Assembly: GCA_964017185.1 (NCBI GenBank)
Contig: OZ024872.1
Location: forward strand, 38,632,188-38,696,187
Length of the DNA: 64,000 bases
Direction of reading: 5' to 3'
Source: Rugalucina vietnamica
Taxonomy: Eukaryota > Mollusca > Bivalvia > Lucinida > Lucinidae
The position numbers were made by a program, and so were the translations under genes. Below, piece after piece: positions 1 to 12,034 of this stretch (positions are counted from its first letter, which is position 1; every line of letters begins with the position of its first letter). The notes beneath the pieces were generated by a model. The model was not told where the DNA came from. It saw only the letters and a program-made list of their open reading frames with translations, and searched no databases.

Positions 1-300
1 ACAGGTGAGTGGTCAGAAAAATGACTAATTCATTTTTGTAGAATGTGAATCCGAACTTGACAAATGTAACAAAAGAAACCGCTTGTCCTAGGATCCAACT
101 TTATGTGAATTCATGAACTCATTTTTGGTGAATTCTGTTGAACAAGGCCTTTTTGTGACCGCCTACATTTTAAAATGCATGTAGCACAGCTTCTTCTACT
201 TTGACGGGAACGAATGAGGATGCAGGTTAATGCTAAAGAATACAGGTAGACCAAGAGCTCACCTGTCAGTGAGAGTCAGGAAATACAGTCACTTTTCAAA

Positions 301-461
301 ACTAAAGTAGAAGGGTTTTTTGCATTATATGGGCATGGTGGCCATCTTGGTCATGCAACCTTGATTTTATATACACATTGATTGTCTCTTTCTATAAATG
401 CTTCATATAAATTTGGCTTTGTAAATTGTTTGGTCAAGAAGTTTCAGAATAAACACATTTA
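301..461 (+). repeat. Fragment of the ~470 bp monomer, left of an insertion
   Basis: It carries GGGCATGGTGGCCATCTTGG and the TAAATGCTTCATATAAATTTGG block of the same monomer as the 3.65-13.77 kb array. It is interrupted at 462 by an inverted-repeat element and resumes at 1300. Confidence 0.8.
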
Positions 462-1299
462 CATGTTCGTTTCATAAGTTTAATATGAATGATCTGAACA
501 CTTTAGATTTCTATCAATTTATAAATAGATGATAACACATTAAAGATGAAAAGCGAAATAGTATAACTTCTGTGACACAAATATCAACTTAAACATTGAT
601 TTCTCACACTACAGGGAAGTTTGAACACATTACAATGACAGAACATCCAGTAGACTACACCTTATGATAATATTTGGTCTACCCTATTTACAGTCAAGGT
701 TATCGAAGCTTGAAATCTTGCATCTTACAAGACTGCCTTACATTGTTTGGACTGCCTTTTCGCCATTTTGTGTGCAAGTACCTTTTCGAGCAGCTTCCTT
801 GGGATCAAATATTTACATGCAACTGTTCGACCAGTGTTATAGTAAACACAGCCGATTTTATGTATCATTATGTATCAAAGGCTGACTGATTGTATAATAT
901 GGTGTACCACGGCTAGTAGGGTGCAATATTTCAAGCTTCAATCTGCTTGAATATATACAGGGTATACCAAATTAGGCGTAGTGTACTGGTTGATTTGTCA
1001 ATTTAACAATATTATCTGTTAAAGATTCAACTTTTGTTGAAGTGTGTGAAACCAATGTTAATCCCAGAAGTTATGATATTTTGCTTGTCATTTTAGTGTA
1101 TTACTATTTATAAATAAATTGAGCAAAATCAAAAATGTTATCAGCGCATATTTTTATCATGTATTTAACAAAATAACGAAATCCGTTCAAGTCCTCAAAC
1201 ACTACAGGTAAATCAAATTTGGCTGAGTTTCAAGAACGTGTAGTGCTATGCCATTACTTATGAAACAAATGGCATAGTGCTAAACTTGAAACGAACCTG
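462..1299. mobile_element. Inverted-repeat element inserted in a satellite monomer
   Basis: The left end CATGTTCGTTTCATAAGTTT and the right end read backwards CAGGTTCGTTTCAAGTTT form imperfect terminal inverted repeats of about 20 bp. The right part also has a stem GTGCTATGCCATT...AATGGCATAGTGC (1237-1281). The flanking sequence continues the same satellite monomer on both sides. No transposase was seen; the ORF at 664-885 has no recognisable domain. Confidence 0.6.
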
Positions 1300-1600
1300 T
1301 ATATTGCCCCAGGGCGGGGGCAGATGAACCCCTGTAGTTTTATTCGTTGTTTTTTTTTGTTGTTGTTGTTGTTTGGGAATCATTAATATTCAGACCTACT
1401 GCCCATTTCCTGCATTTTTTCCTTTAAATGACATTTTAACAGTTTTCCTTATTCAAATAGGGGACCTAAGTTGTCCTTGACATAAATTAAGCCAAGGTCA
1501 ACTCAGAGTCATGATTTATATATACATTGAAGTACTTAGTCTTTAGTCATCAATGCTTCATGCCAAATTTCGTTGAAATCGGTCTACCCGCTCCAGTAGT
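1300..1600 (+). repeat. Fragment of the ~470 bp monomer, right of the insertion
   Basis: It starts at ATATTGCCCCAGGGCGGGGG, runs through the CCCATTTCCTGCA and ATGATTTATATATACATTG blocks, and is cut at about 1600 by a small MITE. It belongs to the same monomer family as 3650-13765. Confidence 0.8.
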
Positions 1601-1826
1601 TAAATAACTTTTTCATGCTCAGATCAGCAGAGACTAAAATTTATCCTGCTCATAAAATGTTAAAATGCCAATTCTTGGCATTTTAACATTTATAAACAAG
1701 ATTAATTACAAGTTTTGATATTCTAAGCCTGGAATTTCAATTTATTTTGATTATTTCAGTATTTATAAGCACTTTAATAAATTTCATATTCAGTTGAGCA
1801 TGAAAAAAGTTTTACAACCTCAGAAC
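1600..1826. mobile_element. Small MITE with AACTTTTTTCAT ends, copy 1
   Basis: The ends AACTTTTTCATGCTCAG and TGAGCATGAAAAAAGTT are inverted repeats. The core has a palindrome TTAAAATGCCAATTCTTGGC continuing into its complement. A second copy lies at 52905-53133. Confidence 0.75.
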
Positions 1827-2107
1827 CAGGGAGCCAAAATTCACATTATGTTTGTGGTGCCATAATATCATTCCAGCAATAATCCAGTGATGCAGATTCT
1901 GTCTGGCACTCAACCTGAAATGTAATTTCATACATGTTAATAAGAAAACACGACACATTGGCATTACATACATTTTACCTCACAAACTAGAATACCTTTG
2001 TAGATAAAGGTTCACTATCCGATTTTGTTCAATACAGCCCATCTTCTCTTTTTGAATGTTAACTGATTTTAAAGTATCTACAGTAACTTACCTTTATATT
2101 TAAGTCT
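1827..2107. other. Unassigned AT-rich sequence
   Basis: I see no gene, RNA or clear repeat. Confidence 0.5.
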
Positions 2108-2324
2108 TGATGAGAGAAAACCAGTCTTCAGGAATTCTGACACAAACCGACCTGTACAGTCACAGAAAAATGCTATAAGCTTGAAATTTTGAATTTAAGA
2201 AGAACACGGATTGAAATATCTGTGCAATGAAAACAAAGGAGCTTATTAGCAGTGCAATGACTGCACAGCTGATCTGTGCCATTGTTTTTGAGATAAAAGT
2301 CTGGTTTTCCCTTGAGGAGGCTCA
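2108..2324. mobile_element. Cross-hairpin MITE, degenerate copy
   Basis: This is one of nine copies of a 210-240 bp family. The family has ends like GAGCCGCCTCATGAGAAAAC and a central or off-centre hairpin built on AACAAAGGCGCTGATCAGC and its complement. Here the hairpin is weak (AGCAGTGCAATGACTGCACAG...). The CCGACCTGTACAGTCACAGA block is kept. Confidence 0.6.
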
Positions 2325-3084
2325 TTTTATCCAAGTTTTAAACATATCGTCACAAAACGAATGCATAATGACACAATTTGAATTGTTTGCATTTGTTGCA
2401 CTTATAGAAATGAATTTTCTAGCCAGTAGAAGCAGTATATATTCAACTGAGTATGTAATTACCCTTCATATGGCCCCATATCTGTAGATTTTGATGACCC
2501 CATAATCACTTCTAAGATCATAAGACAATTACTTGATGTGGGGATATCTACCTGGACTATTCTTCCGGTATTGTCAAGACAGCCACTTAACTTATAAAGA
2601 AAAGGTGTCTTTCAAAACCTACCTAACAACCAAATAATCACTAGCGCACTGTCCTCTAAATCTGCAGTTCGTAAGTAAAGCTGAATGTAGTCATGTTTAC
2701 TGTAAATAAATAACATACAAGTTACAAACATTATAAACATTTCAAACATTTAGACTTTCAAGTATCTCAATATACAAGCAAATTTTATATATGTAAAAAT
2801 AAATCCATGTAAGTTGGAAAATAGAATGATGGATTCAATTTCAAAATTCTACAAAGCAGCCGTTCCAATAACTGTCTACTCATAAATTGCTGATGTATAC
2901 AGTACTTATATTTGAACATTTCTATAATTATACATACCATGTATATGATTCATTTAGACTATACTGTTGTGCTATGATGGTTATTTAAGGGGAGTGTTCA
3001 CAGCTGCTGTGTCCTGTAAAGAAAACAACGGGAAGTTGCAACGAAGGGCATGTAATGTGATTATGAAACAAAGTATTAAAAGTA
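2325..3084. other. Unassigned AT-rich sequence
   Basis: Only short chance ORFs occur. No splice-bounded exon, repeat unit or RNA gene was recognised. Confidence 0.5.
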
Positions 3085-3289
3085 CTACACTACAACCTCT
3101 TTATAACACTATTGTTGGGGTCCAATACAATTTCCGTGTTAACTATCCAATCCATGTTAATCGAGAGTAAAATGTATAGACATATAGCAAAAATATTCTA
3201 AACTCGCTATTTGGGGTCCAACATGGATCAGTGTTATATCCAAAACCATGTTGTAATGAAGTGTGTTATAAAGAGGTCCAGGTGTATAG
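3085..3289. mobile_element. Pogo/Tigger-like MITE
   Basis: The ends ACAACCTCTTTATAACAC and GTGTTATAAAGAGGTCC are inverted repeats about 205 bp apart, with a second inner pair GGGGTCCAA. The ends resemble the 'ACCTCTTATAAC' termini of pogo/Tigger elements. A TA lies next to each end. Confidence 0.6.
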
Positions 3290-3649
3290 CTGAACTTACT
3301 GTAAGTTGTATCTAAACTTCACAAGGTGAGCAATGGTATCAGTGACAAAATGCAGTTTAATTGGATCAGACTAAACATGCTAAATGACAAATACTTTGTA
3401 ATGCTTCAAATTTCATAGTCGGTACTGTCAATAGCCAAACAAGAAATGGAATAAAGAAAAAAAAAGCATTATAAGACTTGAGTATATAAACACTCATTTA
3501 CCCAGTAAATAAAATATACTACAGTGTTAGTCCATTTTCTATAAATTATAATTAGGAGTCTGAATCGCACAGTGTCGTCTAGATAGGCCATCAATGCAAA
3601 ACGTGCACATTTCTTTGCCCATTTCTATACATATTAGTTATTACAAAAT
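3290..3649. other. Unassigned sequence
   Basis: AT-rich with no recognised feature up to the start of the Helitron-like element. Confidence 0.5.
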
Positions 3650-4121
3650 AAAACCAGAGGACCAATGGTCCTGTATTTACTCACCTGAGATCTGGGATAT
3701 ATACCAATAAATTTGTTTGACTATTGACTATTATGGCCATATACATCTATATAGCCCCAGGGCAGGAACAGATGAACCCATGGGGTCAATTTTATTTTCA
3801 GAATCATAAAAATTCTGTCCAATTGCCCATTTCTTTTAAAGTTTTTCCCTTGAAATGACAATTTAACAATTTTCCACATTCAAGTTTCGACTGCATTGGC
3901 AACCTTTATTGACCTTGCCATAAAATAGGTCAAGGTCATCACAGGGACATGATTTATATATACATTGTAGTACTTGAGTCACCGATGCTTCATGCTAAGT
4001 TTTGTTATTATCTGTCTATGGGACTCAAGAGTTTTTTGAATGTTTTTTTTTAAACTTTTACCATATATGGGCATGCCAGCCATCTTGGTCGTGTGACCTA
4101 GGCTAGATTATTTACATGTAT

Positions 4122-5520
4122 ATATGTTACAGCCAATCTGTGAAATCAGCCTTTTCATGAAATGGCTAAAATTTTTAGCCTTTTCGTGAAATGACTAATT
4201 CACTCAGCCATTTCATGAAAAGGCTAAATATTTCAGCCTTTTCATGAAATGACTAAAATCTCCATGCCATTGTTACACAGATTGACTGGTTCAGTTTCAG
4301 CCAATCTATGTAATAACGCCTTGAGTTTTATTTATGCCTTTGATATCATCACAGGAATAATTCATTTGATTAAACCACAAAAATGAATATGATAGTACAT
4401 AAACTTCCATTTTCACTTCTAAAAGAATATTATTGTAGGCATAAATAATAATACATGTAATAATAATAATGATAATGATAATAATAAAGTTAAAGATAAG
4501 TATAATTGCTATGATTATGATTATAAGTTAAACACAATAAGAAAACAAAGAAGTTTAAACCATTACGTTGATCATAGTCAAATAAAAGCTAATTAAAGCA
4601 AAGTTTGCAAGCTAATTACAATGTGATAAATCCCACTGGACTACCCTTTGATTTTAAGTGGGAGACAATGTTGCTATTTTTCCTATACCTATAGTTGACA
4701 GAGGTAGAGGTGACCCATGAAAACATTCTTGGAGTAATCCTGGTTTTTGATGAATAAAATATGTACACTATTGCTGTCAAGGAACCACTTTGATCTATGT
4801 CCATAAAAGCTCCTAACTAATCGTGATGTTAACACACGGTTTGTACAGTGACACTTCGCCAAGCTGTGAAAGCAACAACTTCAGGCGGTCAAGGTTTGTT
4901 TCGATGTAATTGTGGAAAGGGTAAAAAACAATGTCAAACAACAGATGTAAGTGTTTTGTGCAATAGCAGATGCCATAACAGTCTCCCATGTAAGGATAAG
5001 TAGACAATGTATGTGAATTAAACTGTGTGGTATTGAAAATGTACACTATTGATACGTGTTTCTAATGGCATGTTGCTGATATTTTACTATTTTATAAGCG
5101 AATCCTTAGTATTTCATAATCTGTGATTCGATAACTTAGAATTTTCCCTAGACAATGGGAAAAATGAAACGAAATTATTGTACCAGTAAGAAATTGAAAA
5201 TCTCAATATATTAACTGGATTACTCATGACACATAAAATTATCATTTGATGTGCTTACATTTTGTGCTTTACTATGTTTTAACCACAATGTTCAGAGCTT
5301 TAATAAAAATAAACTTCACTCTTTGTATTGTTTTAAAGGTTCCCTTGTTAGTTAAGCCATTTCATGAAATGACTAAAGCAAATTTTTAGTCATTTCATGA
5401 AAAGGCTGAAATATTTAGCCGTTTCATGAAATGGCTGAGTGAATTAGTCATTTCACGAAAAGGCTAAAAGTTTTAGCCATTTCATGAAAAGGCTGATTTC
5501 ACAGATTGGCTGTAACATAT
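4122..5520. mobile_element. Inverted-repeat element with ends made of TTTCATGAAA palindromes
   Basis: The ends ATATGTTACAGCCAATCTG and the matching complement at 5500-5520 begin inverted repeats of about 140-165 bp. Each arm holds several copies of a short palindrome AGCCATTTCATGAAATGGCT and variants. The middle (about 4263-5350) is AT-rich with a TAATAATGATAATGATAAT tract and two small minus-strand ORFs without known domains. The flanking host repeat is continuous across the insertion, and a TA dinucleotide can be read at both junctions. Confidence 0.85.
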
Positions 5521-5740
5521 ACACATTGATTCCCCCTTCCTATAGATGCTTCATATAATATTTGGCTTTGATTTGCAAAGCAATTTCAGAGGTCAAGATT
5601 TTTAAATATTATGGTAAAATACATGTAAATTGCCCCAGAGTGGGGGCAGATGACACCCTGGGGTCATTTTTTTAAGAATCATTGATGTTCAGTCCAGGAC
5701 TCCTACAGTCAATTTCCTGCAAGATTTTCTCTTCAATTTA

Positions 5741-8700
5741 TACCCCGGGAGCTAATTTGACCTACCTTGCACCCCCCCCCAGGACAATTTTTCATTGGTG
5801 CCAAATCGTTCAATGGGACCCCAGAAATGCAAAGAATTTTTGTCCTCAAAGATAAACTCAATTGCACTATGAAAAAATGCATGGTTTCCATGGCAACCAT
5901 TAAAGCGATTCTTGAGCATGGGGGTGTACATAGAAAATTGACCACATCTCCATTGTTAGTTATCCTAGACCACTGAAATTGGTCTCATTTTAAAGCTAAG
6001 ATATAGCCCTTTCATCCTACAATGAGTAATGCAAATTTTGGAATTTGCATATTCATGAATTTTAATGAAAACTTTAAAAATGACAGTAAAAGCGTTAAAA
6101 ATCCATAAATAAACTAATTTCAGGCCCAAACTGTCATTCTGGCACTTTGTTATTGAACCAGTAATATTATATGACAAATTTATTGATGATCTGGGCCTAT
6201 ATGAAAATTATCTCATTTGCATATTCATGAATATTAATAAAAATGTCAAAAAATGAGGAAAAACAAGGGAAAAACTTTATCTATTGCAAGGATTTGGATA
6301 GGTTATAAGGTCTATCTTGCATCCATTTAACCAATTCCCATGGCTGCCAGTGTGGTCAGAGGGACCACCTAAATGGCATACAATATTGTCCTCAATGATG
6401 AACACATTTGCATGATGTATAATGACAGTCTTCACCCACCCCTCGTGCAATTCTAAAGAATAGGATAGATAGAATAGGAGGTACTTACAAAAACACCCAC
6501 ATCCGACCAATAGCATGCTCTAGGATACTATAATTGGTCTGATAGTGATGCATGAACCTAACAATTTAACCTTGCTACCTTATATTTATATCATAGAATT
6601 TGCTTATTCATGAAAATTAATAATAATAATAAAAAAAAACATTCTAAATTGGAGAGAAATCGTGGAAAAAATAGGGGTGTACATGCAAAATCACTTGTAC
6701 AAGAGCTATTAATAAACCCAGAATACTGAAAGAGGTTTCAAATGAAGGCTATTGCAATGTACTATGACCCTGAAGTATGATATAAGAATAATCTGAATTT
6801 CGATTTCATTAATTTTAATGAAAACTTAAGAAATTTGAGAGAAAAAGTTAAAAACTTATACGGGTAAACCTACAAAATGACTTGCATCTCAGCAATAAAA
6901 AGCCCTATAGTGCTGAAAATGGTATCAAATGGTGGCTATGGCAATAGCATACCATCCTGTACTACAGTATTTAAGTCATTTGTTTTTTTGGTTTTTTTTT
7001 TTGTTTGTAGAACATTAACAAAACCTTTTGAATTTAGTGAAAAAATACAGAAAAATAATGGGGGTATACGTAGAAAAACAGACATATCTTGGCTACTGAA
7101 AGACCTAGAGAGCTATATTTGGTATCAAATGATTGCTAGAACAATGTTCTATAACCATGTAATCAGCAATATAAACATCAACTATTGTTGGTGTATGTAT
7201 ATTAAAGAGATTGTCATAAATAAGAGAAAAATCGACGATAAATGAAGGGATACACCAACAAAATTGCTTATATCTCAAATGCTAATATCTGTAGAGTGCT
7301 GAAAACGGTACCAATAGATAGCTAGGAGAATGCACTACAGCCATGTGGTCTGATAGTTTAACAAAATGTTATAAAATTTTCTGAATGTTACATAAAGTTT
7401 TGAAAAATTGTGAAAATAACAGAAAATTAAAGGCTGTGCTTAAACAAAATTTATTAAATCTTGCTTGCCAGCGAAGATGATTCAAATATCTGAGTACCTG
7501 GCAATAATACATTGTCCTAGCAATAAATTGATGCCATTTTGAGTTCTCTATGGCTATTGGTAAATGAGATATTAGCGATTTGGTTGGTGTACCCCGTCAT
7601 TTTTCATTGATTTTTCTCTTATTTATGACGATCTCATTAATATCCATACAACAACAATAGCTGATGTTGTATATTGCTGATTACATGGTCATAGAACATT
7701 GTCCTAGCAATCATTTGATACCAATTATAGCTCTCTAGGTCTTTCGGTAGCCAATATATGTGCGTTTTTCTACGTATACCCCCATTATTTTTCTGTATTT
7801 TTTCACTAAATTCAAAAAGTTGTGTTAATATTCTTCAAACAAAATATCTAATAACTCAAATATTGTAGTACAGGGTGGTTTAATATTGCCATAGGAACCA
7901 TTTGATACCATTTTTAGCACTATAGGGCTTTTGACTGTTGAGATGCAAGTCATTTTGTAGGTTAACCCATATAAGTTTTTAACTTTTTCCCTTAAATTTC
8001 TTAAGTTTTTATGAAAATTCATGAAACTGAAAAAAGATTATTCTTAAATCATACTTCAGGGTCATAGTACATTGCAATAGCATTCATTTGAAACCTATTT
8101 CAGCATATTGGGTTTATTAATAGCTCTGGTACAAGCGATTTTGTATGTATACCCCTATTTTTTCCACGATATTTCTCCATTTTTAATGTCTTTTTCATTA
8201 ATTTTCATGAATAAGCAAATTCAATGATTAAAATATAAGGTATCAAGGTTAAATTGTTAGGTTCATGCATCACTTTCAGATTAGAGCACGCTATTGGTGT
8301 GATGTATTTTTGTAGGTACACCCTATTCTGTAGAATCACACTAGGGGTTGGTGTGGAGACATGTCATTTTACATCATGCAAACATGTTTATCATTGAGGA
8401 CAATATTTTATGGCATTAAGGTGGTCCCTCTGACCACACTGGCAGCATTCAGAATTTGTCCCAGGGATGAAAGATAGACCTTATAACCTATCCAATACCT
8501 TGCAATGGAGATATTCTTTCCCTCGTTTTTCCTCAATTTCTATCAATTTCATTAATATTCATGAATATGCAAATGAGATAATGATCATATAGGCCCAGGT
8601 CATCAATAAATTTCCCATATGATATTACTGGTTCAATAACAAAGTGTCAGAATGACAGTGTTGGTCTGAAATTAGTTTATTTATGGGTTTTTAACGATTT

Positions 8701-9046
8701 TTCTGTCATTTTTAATGTTTTCATTAAAATTCATGAATATGCCAATTCGAAAATTTACATTACTTACTATAGGATAAAAGGGCTATGTCTAAGCTTTAAA
8801 ATGAGACCAATTTCAGTGGTCTAGGATAAATAACAGTCGGAATATGGTCAATTTTCTATGTACATCCCCATGCTTAAGAATCGTGTTAATGGTTGCCATG
8901 GAAACCATGCATTTTTTCATAGTGCAATTGAGTTTATCTTTGAGGACAAAAATTCTTTGCATTTCTGGGGTCCCAATGAACGATTTGGCACCCATGAAAA
9001 ATTGTCCTGGGGGGGTGCAAGGTAGGTCAAATTAGCTCCCGGGGTA
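5741..9046. mobile_element. 3.3 kb foldback element: near-loopless palindrome
   Basis: The ends TACCCCGGGAGCTAATTTGA and TCAAATTAGCTCCCGGGGTA are inverted repeats, and the similarity continues inward along both arms to the centre near 7393. The two arms encode matching ORFs on opposite strands (5733-5945 minus, 8844-9035 plus), which simply reflects the inversion. A TTA flanks both ends as a probable 3 bp target duplication, the type made by PIF/Harbinger elements. No transposase is recognised. Confidence 0.88.
5925..7430. repeat. Degenerate ~190 bp tandem units inside the foldback arm
   Basis: Phrases of the type GGGTGTACATxxAAAATxxC, then ACTGAAAxxGGTxTCAAAT, then TTTTAATGAAAACTTxAxAA recur about every 185-195 bases. 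Unit starts are near 5925, 6290, 6485, 6675, 6865, 7060 and 7245, with one blurred unit near 6115. The mirror arm (7430-8860) has the same series reversed. The arm is therefore itself an old satellite. Confidence 0.65.
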
Positions 9047-9792
9047 TTACATTTTAACAGTTTTTCCCATTTAATACATCTATATAGGGGACCTATGTTG
9101 ACCTTGTCATAAAATAGGTCAAGGTCATTACAGGGTCATGATTTATAAATACATTGTAGTACTCGAGTCACCGATGTTTCAAGCTAAGTTCCATTGAAAT
9201 TGATTCATGGGTTCCAGAGAAGAAGATTTTTGAAGAGTCTTTACCATATATATGGGCATTGTGGCCATCTTGGTTATATGTGACCGGCAATATACCGTTA
9301 AACTCCCCGCGGGGACCTTTTGTTTTTGACTTTTGAAAAAAATATTCTCTCTATGATTCATTGGGTTCTGAGTTGATCAGGGTTACTGAGACGCTTGCAT
9401 CCATCGACTTTTTCCGTAAATACGTAAATATACGAGAATTAATTTCCCGCTTTTTTCAATTTGTTAACAGCGCGCACGTGAAAAGAAAAAGAAAAAAAAG
9501 TGACCGTAAATTTAAACTTGTCGTCGACTGTTTCATGTAGATATATGTTTGCGTTGACGATGAGCTGTATACGCTTAAGTACAAATAAAATTTCAAAAAT
9601 TATCCTGTTGTTATTTCTACGTTCAGCCATTATCGAATATAACTGGAAAGTAAAAACTGGTTTTAGCAAGGGACAGTAAACTTCTTGTATATATGAGTCA
9701 TATATGCAAATATTCCAATGTATATATTCGTCTATAAAACGTTCAAATGAAAGGCGTGGTTGAAATATCCGTGCCGTATTTAGAAGGGGTTT

Positions 9793-10085
9793 GTTATGGA
9801 ATGGTCTATAAAGACCGATGCTTTTACGGAATAAACCTCAACCGTATACAATATTTTAATTTATGTACTATAAACAATATTTCAATCATGCGATTTATTC
9901 CGTTGTAGCCAAAACACAGACAGAAACAGTCTCAGAAAAACATACCATATTTGTTATGGAATGGTCTATAAAGACCGACGCTCTTACGGAATAAACCTCA
10001 ACCGTATACAATCTTAAACTTTTTGTAATATAAAAAATATAACAAGCGTGCGATTTATTCCGTTTAACATAAAACATACACGGAA
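9793..10085 (+). repeat. ~160 bp tandem pair
   Basis: GTTATGGAATGGTCTATAAA begins at 9793 and again at 9953; each is followed by TTACGGAATAAACCTCAACC and ends near CGATTTATTCCGT. ACGGAATAAA and TTTATTCCGT can pair within each unit. Confidence 0.8.
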
Positions 10086-10159
10086 TGAAAGTCAGAAATA
10101 AATCTTTTTTGTGGAATAGTGCCATGCATAATAAGTTTCTCTTTGAAAGAAATCGTCGC

Positions 10160-11540
10160 TATATATATACTACCGTTATCCTCCCCGGGGAGGTTAACGG
10201 TACTATATATATATATACTACCGTTATCCTCCCCGGGGAGGTTAACGGTACTATATATACTACCGTCATCCCCCCACCTCTATCTTCGTAAAATGATGCA
10301 TTGTCAGTGATCGAGATTACGTTTAAAACACTTCCCCCAAAAGCTTTCCGAGCCCCGTTTTCTCTGAAATTACTGCCCCCCAAGAAAACCCTCTTCCCGG
10401 GGAATCTTCCCCTTGCCATGCATATTAAGTTTCTTTTAGAAGATTTCGTCGCTATATATATACTACCGTTATCCCCCCCGGGGGGGATAACGGTAGTATA
10501 TATATACAGACGAATCTTTGAAAAACAATCCTATAATGCCATGCATATTAAGTTTGTTTTAGAAGAATTCGTCGCTATATATATACTACCGTTATCCCCC
10601 CCGGGGGGGATAACGGTAGTATATATATACAGACGAATCTTTCAAAAACAATCTTATAATGCCTTGCAAAGGGAAGATTTCCCGGGAAGAGGGTTTTCTT
10701 GGGGGGCAGTAATTTCAGAGAAAACGGGGCTCGGAAAGCTTTTGGGGGAAGTGTTTTAAACGTAATCTCGATCACTGACAATGCATCATTTTATGAAAAT
10801 AGAGGTGGGGGGATGACGGTACTATATATAGTACCGTTATCCTCCCCGGGGAGGATGACGGTAGTATATGTATAGTACCGTTAACCTCCCCGGGGAGGAT
10901 AACGGTAGTATATGTACATATAGTACCGTTAACCTCCCCGGGGGGGATAACGGTAGTATATATATAGCGACGATTTCTTTCAAAGAGAAACTTAATATGC
11001 ATGGCAAGGGGAAGATTCCCCGGGAAGAGGGTTTTCTTGGGGGGCAGTAATTTCAGAGAAAACGGGGCTCGGAAAGCTTTTGGGGGAAGTGTCTTAAACG
11101 TAATCTCGATCACTGACAATGCATCATTTTATGAAAATAGAGGTGGGGGGATGACGGTACTATATATAGTACCGTTATCCTCCCCGGGGAGGATGACGGT
11201 AGTATATGTATAGTACCGTTAACCTCCCCGGGGAGGATAACGGTAGTATATGTATATATAGTACCGTTAACCTCCCCGGGGGGGGATAACGGTAGTATAT
11301 ATATAGCGACGATTTCTTTCAAAGAGAAACTTAATATGCATGGCAAGGGGAAGATTCCCCGGGAAGAGGGTTTTCTTGGGGGGCAGTAATTTCAGAGAAA
11401 ACGGGGCTCGGAAAGCTTTTGGGGGAAGTGTCTTAAACGTAATCTCGATCATTGACAATGCAAAGCGGTGGGGGGGGGGGGGGATGACGGTAGTATATAT
11501 ATAGTACCGTTATCCTCCCCGGGGAGTTTATCGGTATTAT
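10160..11540. repeat. Array of about twelve 32 bp CCCCGGGG-centred palindromes
   Basis: Near-perfect palindromes running TACCGTTAWCC...CCCCGGGG...GGTA occur at 10171, 10219, 10464, 10587, 10832, 10876, 10924, 11170, 11214, 11262 and 11505, with a half copy at 10261. TATATA tracts separate them. Two longer tandem structures are superposed: a 122 bp pair (about 10417-10660) and a 338 bp pair (10788-11463) that includes GGGGGGCAGTAATTTCAGAG. An inverted copy of that block lies at 10350-10400. Confidence 0.9.
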
Positions 11541-12034
11541 AGGAAAGACAACTGTTTTGATATAAATAAATTTGAACTTATATCGTAATATTTGGTTAAA
11601 ATTATGCTTTTGTGGACTTTTGAGCTGTCTGTTTCCATATCTGATATTTCTTTTTTTGACCAAGAAATTTACATAAATTCATGCGCGACGCATGCGCAGA
11701 AAATTTGCAAGCGTCTGAGTGATCATGATTATGTTCTTCCATCTTGTAAAATTCATTTTTCAAAACATAAATTGAGCCCCAAAACAAAAGGCCCCCGCGG
11801 GGAGTTTAACGGTATATTGCCGATTATTTAAATATACATTGGTTCCCTCTTCCTATAGATGCTTCATATAAAATTTTGCTTTGATTGGTCAAGCGGTTTC
11901 AGAGAAGATTTTTTAATACTATGGTAATATACAGGTATATTGCCCCGGGATGGGGGCAGATGAGTCTCTGGGGTCATTTTTTTTCAGAATCATTGATAGT
12001 CAGTCCTACAGCCCCATTTCCCCGCAAGGTTTAT

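Larger units (their letters stand above)
9286..11821. mobile_element. 2.5 kb inverted-repeat element rich in CCCCGGGG palindromes
   Basis: The ends GGCAATATACCGTTAAACTC and GAGTTTAACGGTATATTGCC are inverted repeats that extend through CCCCGCGGGG. The host repeat continues on both sides (GTGACC on the left, GATTATTTAAATATACATTGG on the right). The left third has a 160 bp tandem pair, and 10160-11540 holds an array of short palindromes that resemble the element's own ends. No transposase is seen. Confidence 0.85.

Noticed and set aside
6877-7245. The 122-residue ORF with a hydrophobic run as a membrane protein
   Set aside because: The hydrophobic run comes from a poly-T tract inside the foldback arm, and the mirror arm does not preserve it.
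5733-9035. Matching ORFs on opposite strands (70 and 63 residues, VAMETMHFFIVQLSL type) as a conserved protein
   Set aside because: They are the two arms of the 3.3 kb inverted repeat. Both strands of the same DNA stay open, and there is no independent evidence of coding.
10301-11458. Several 60-150 residue ORFs with TLPPKAFRAPFSLKLLPPKK-type peptides
   Set aside because: They arise from the 338 bp tandem and inverted units of the palindrome-rich element and appear on both strands.
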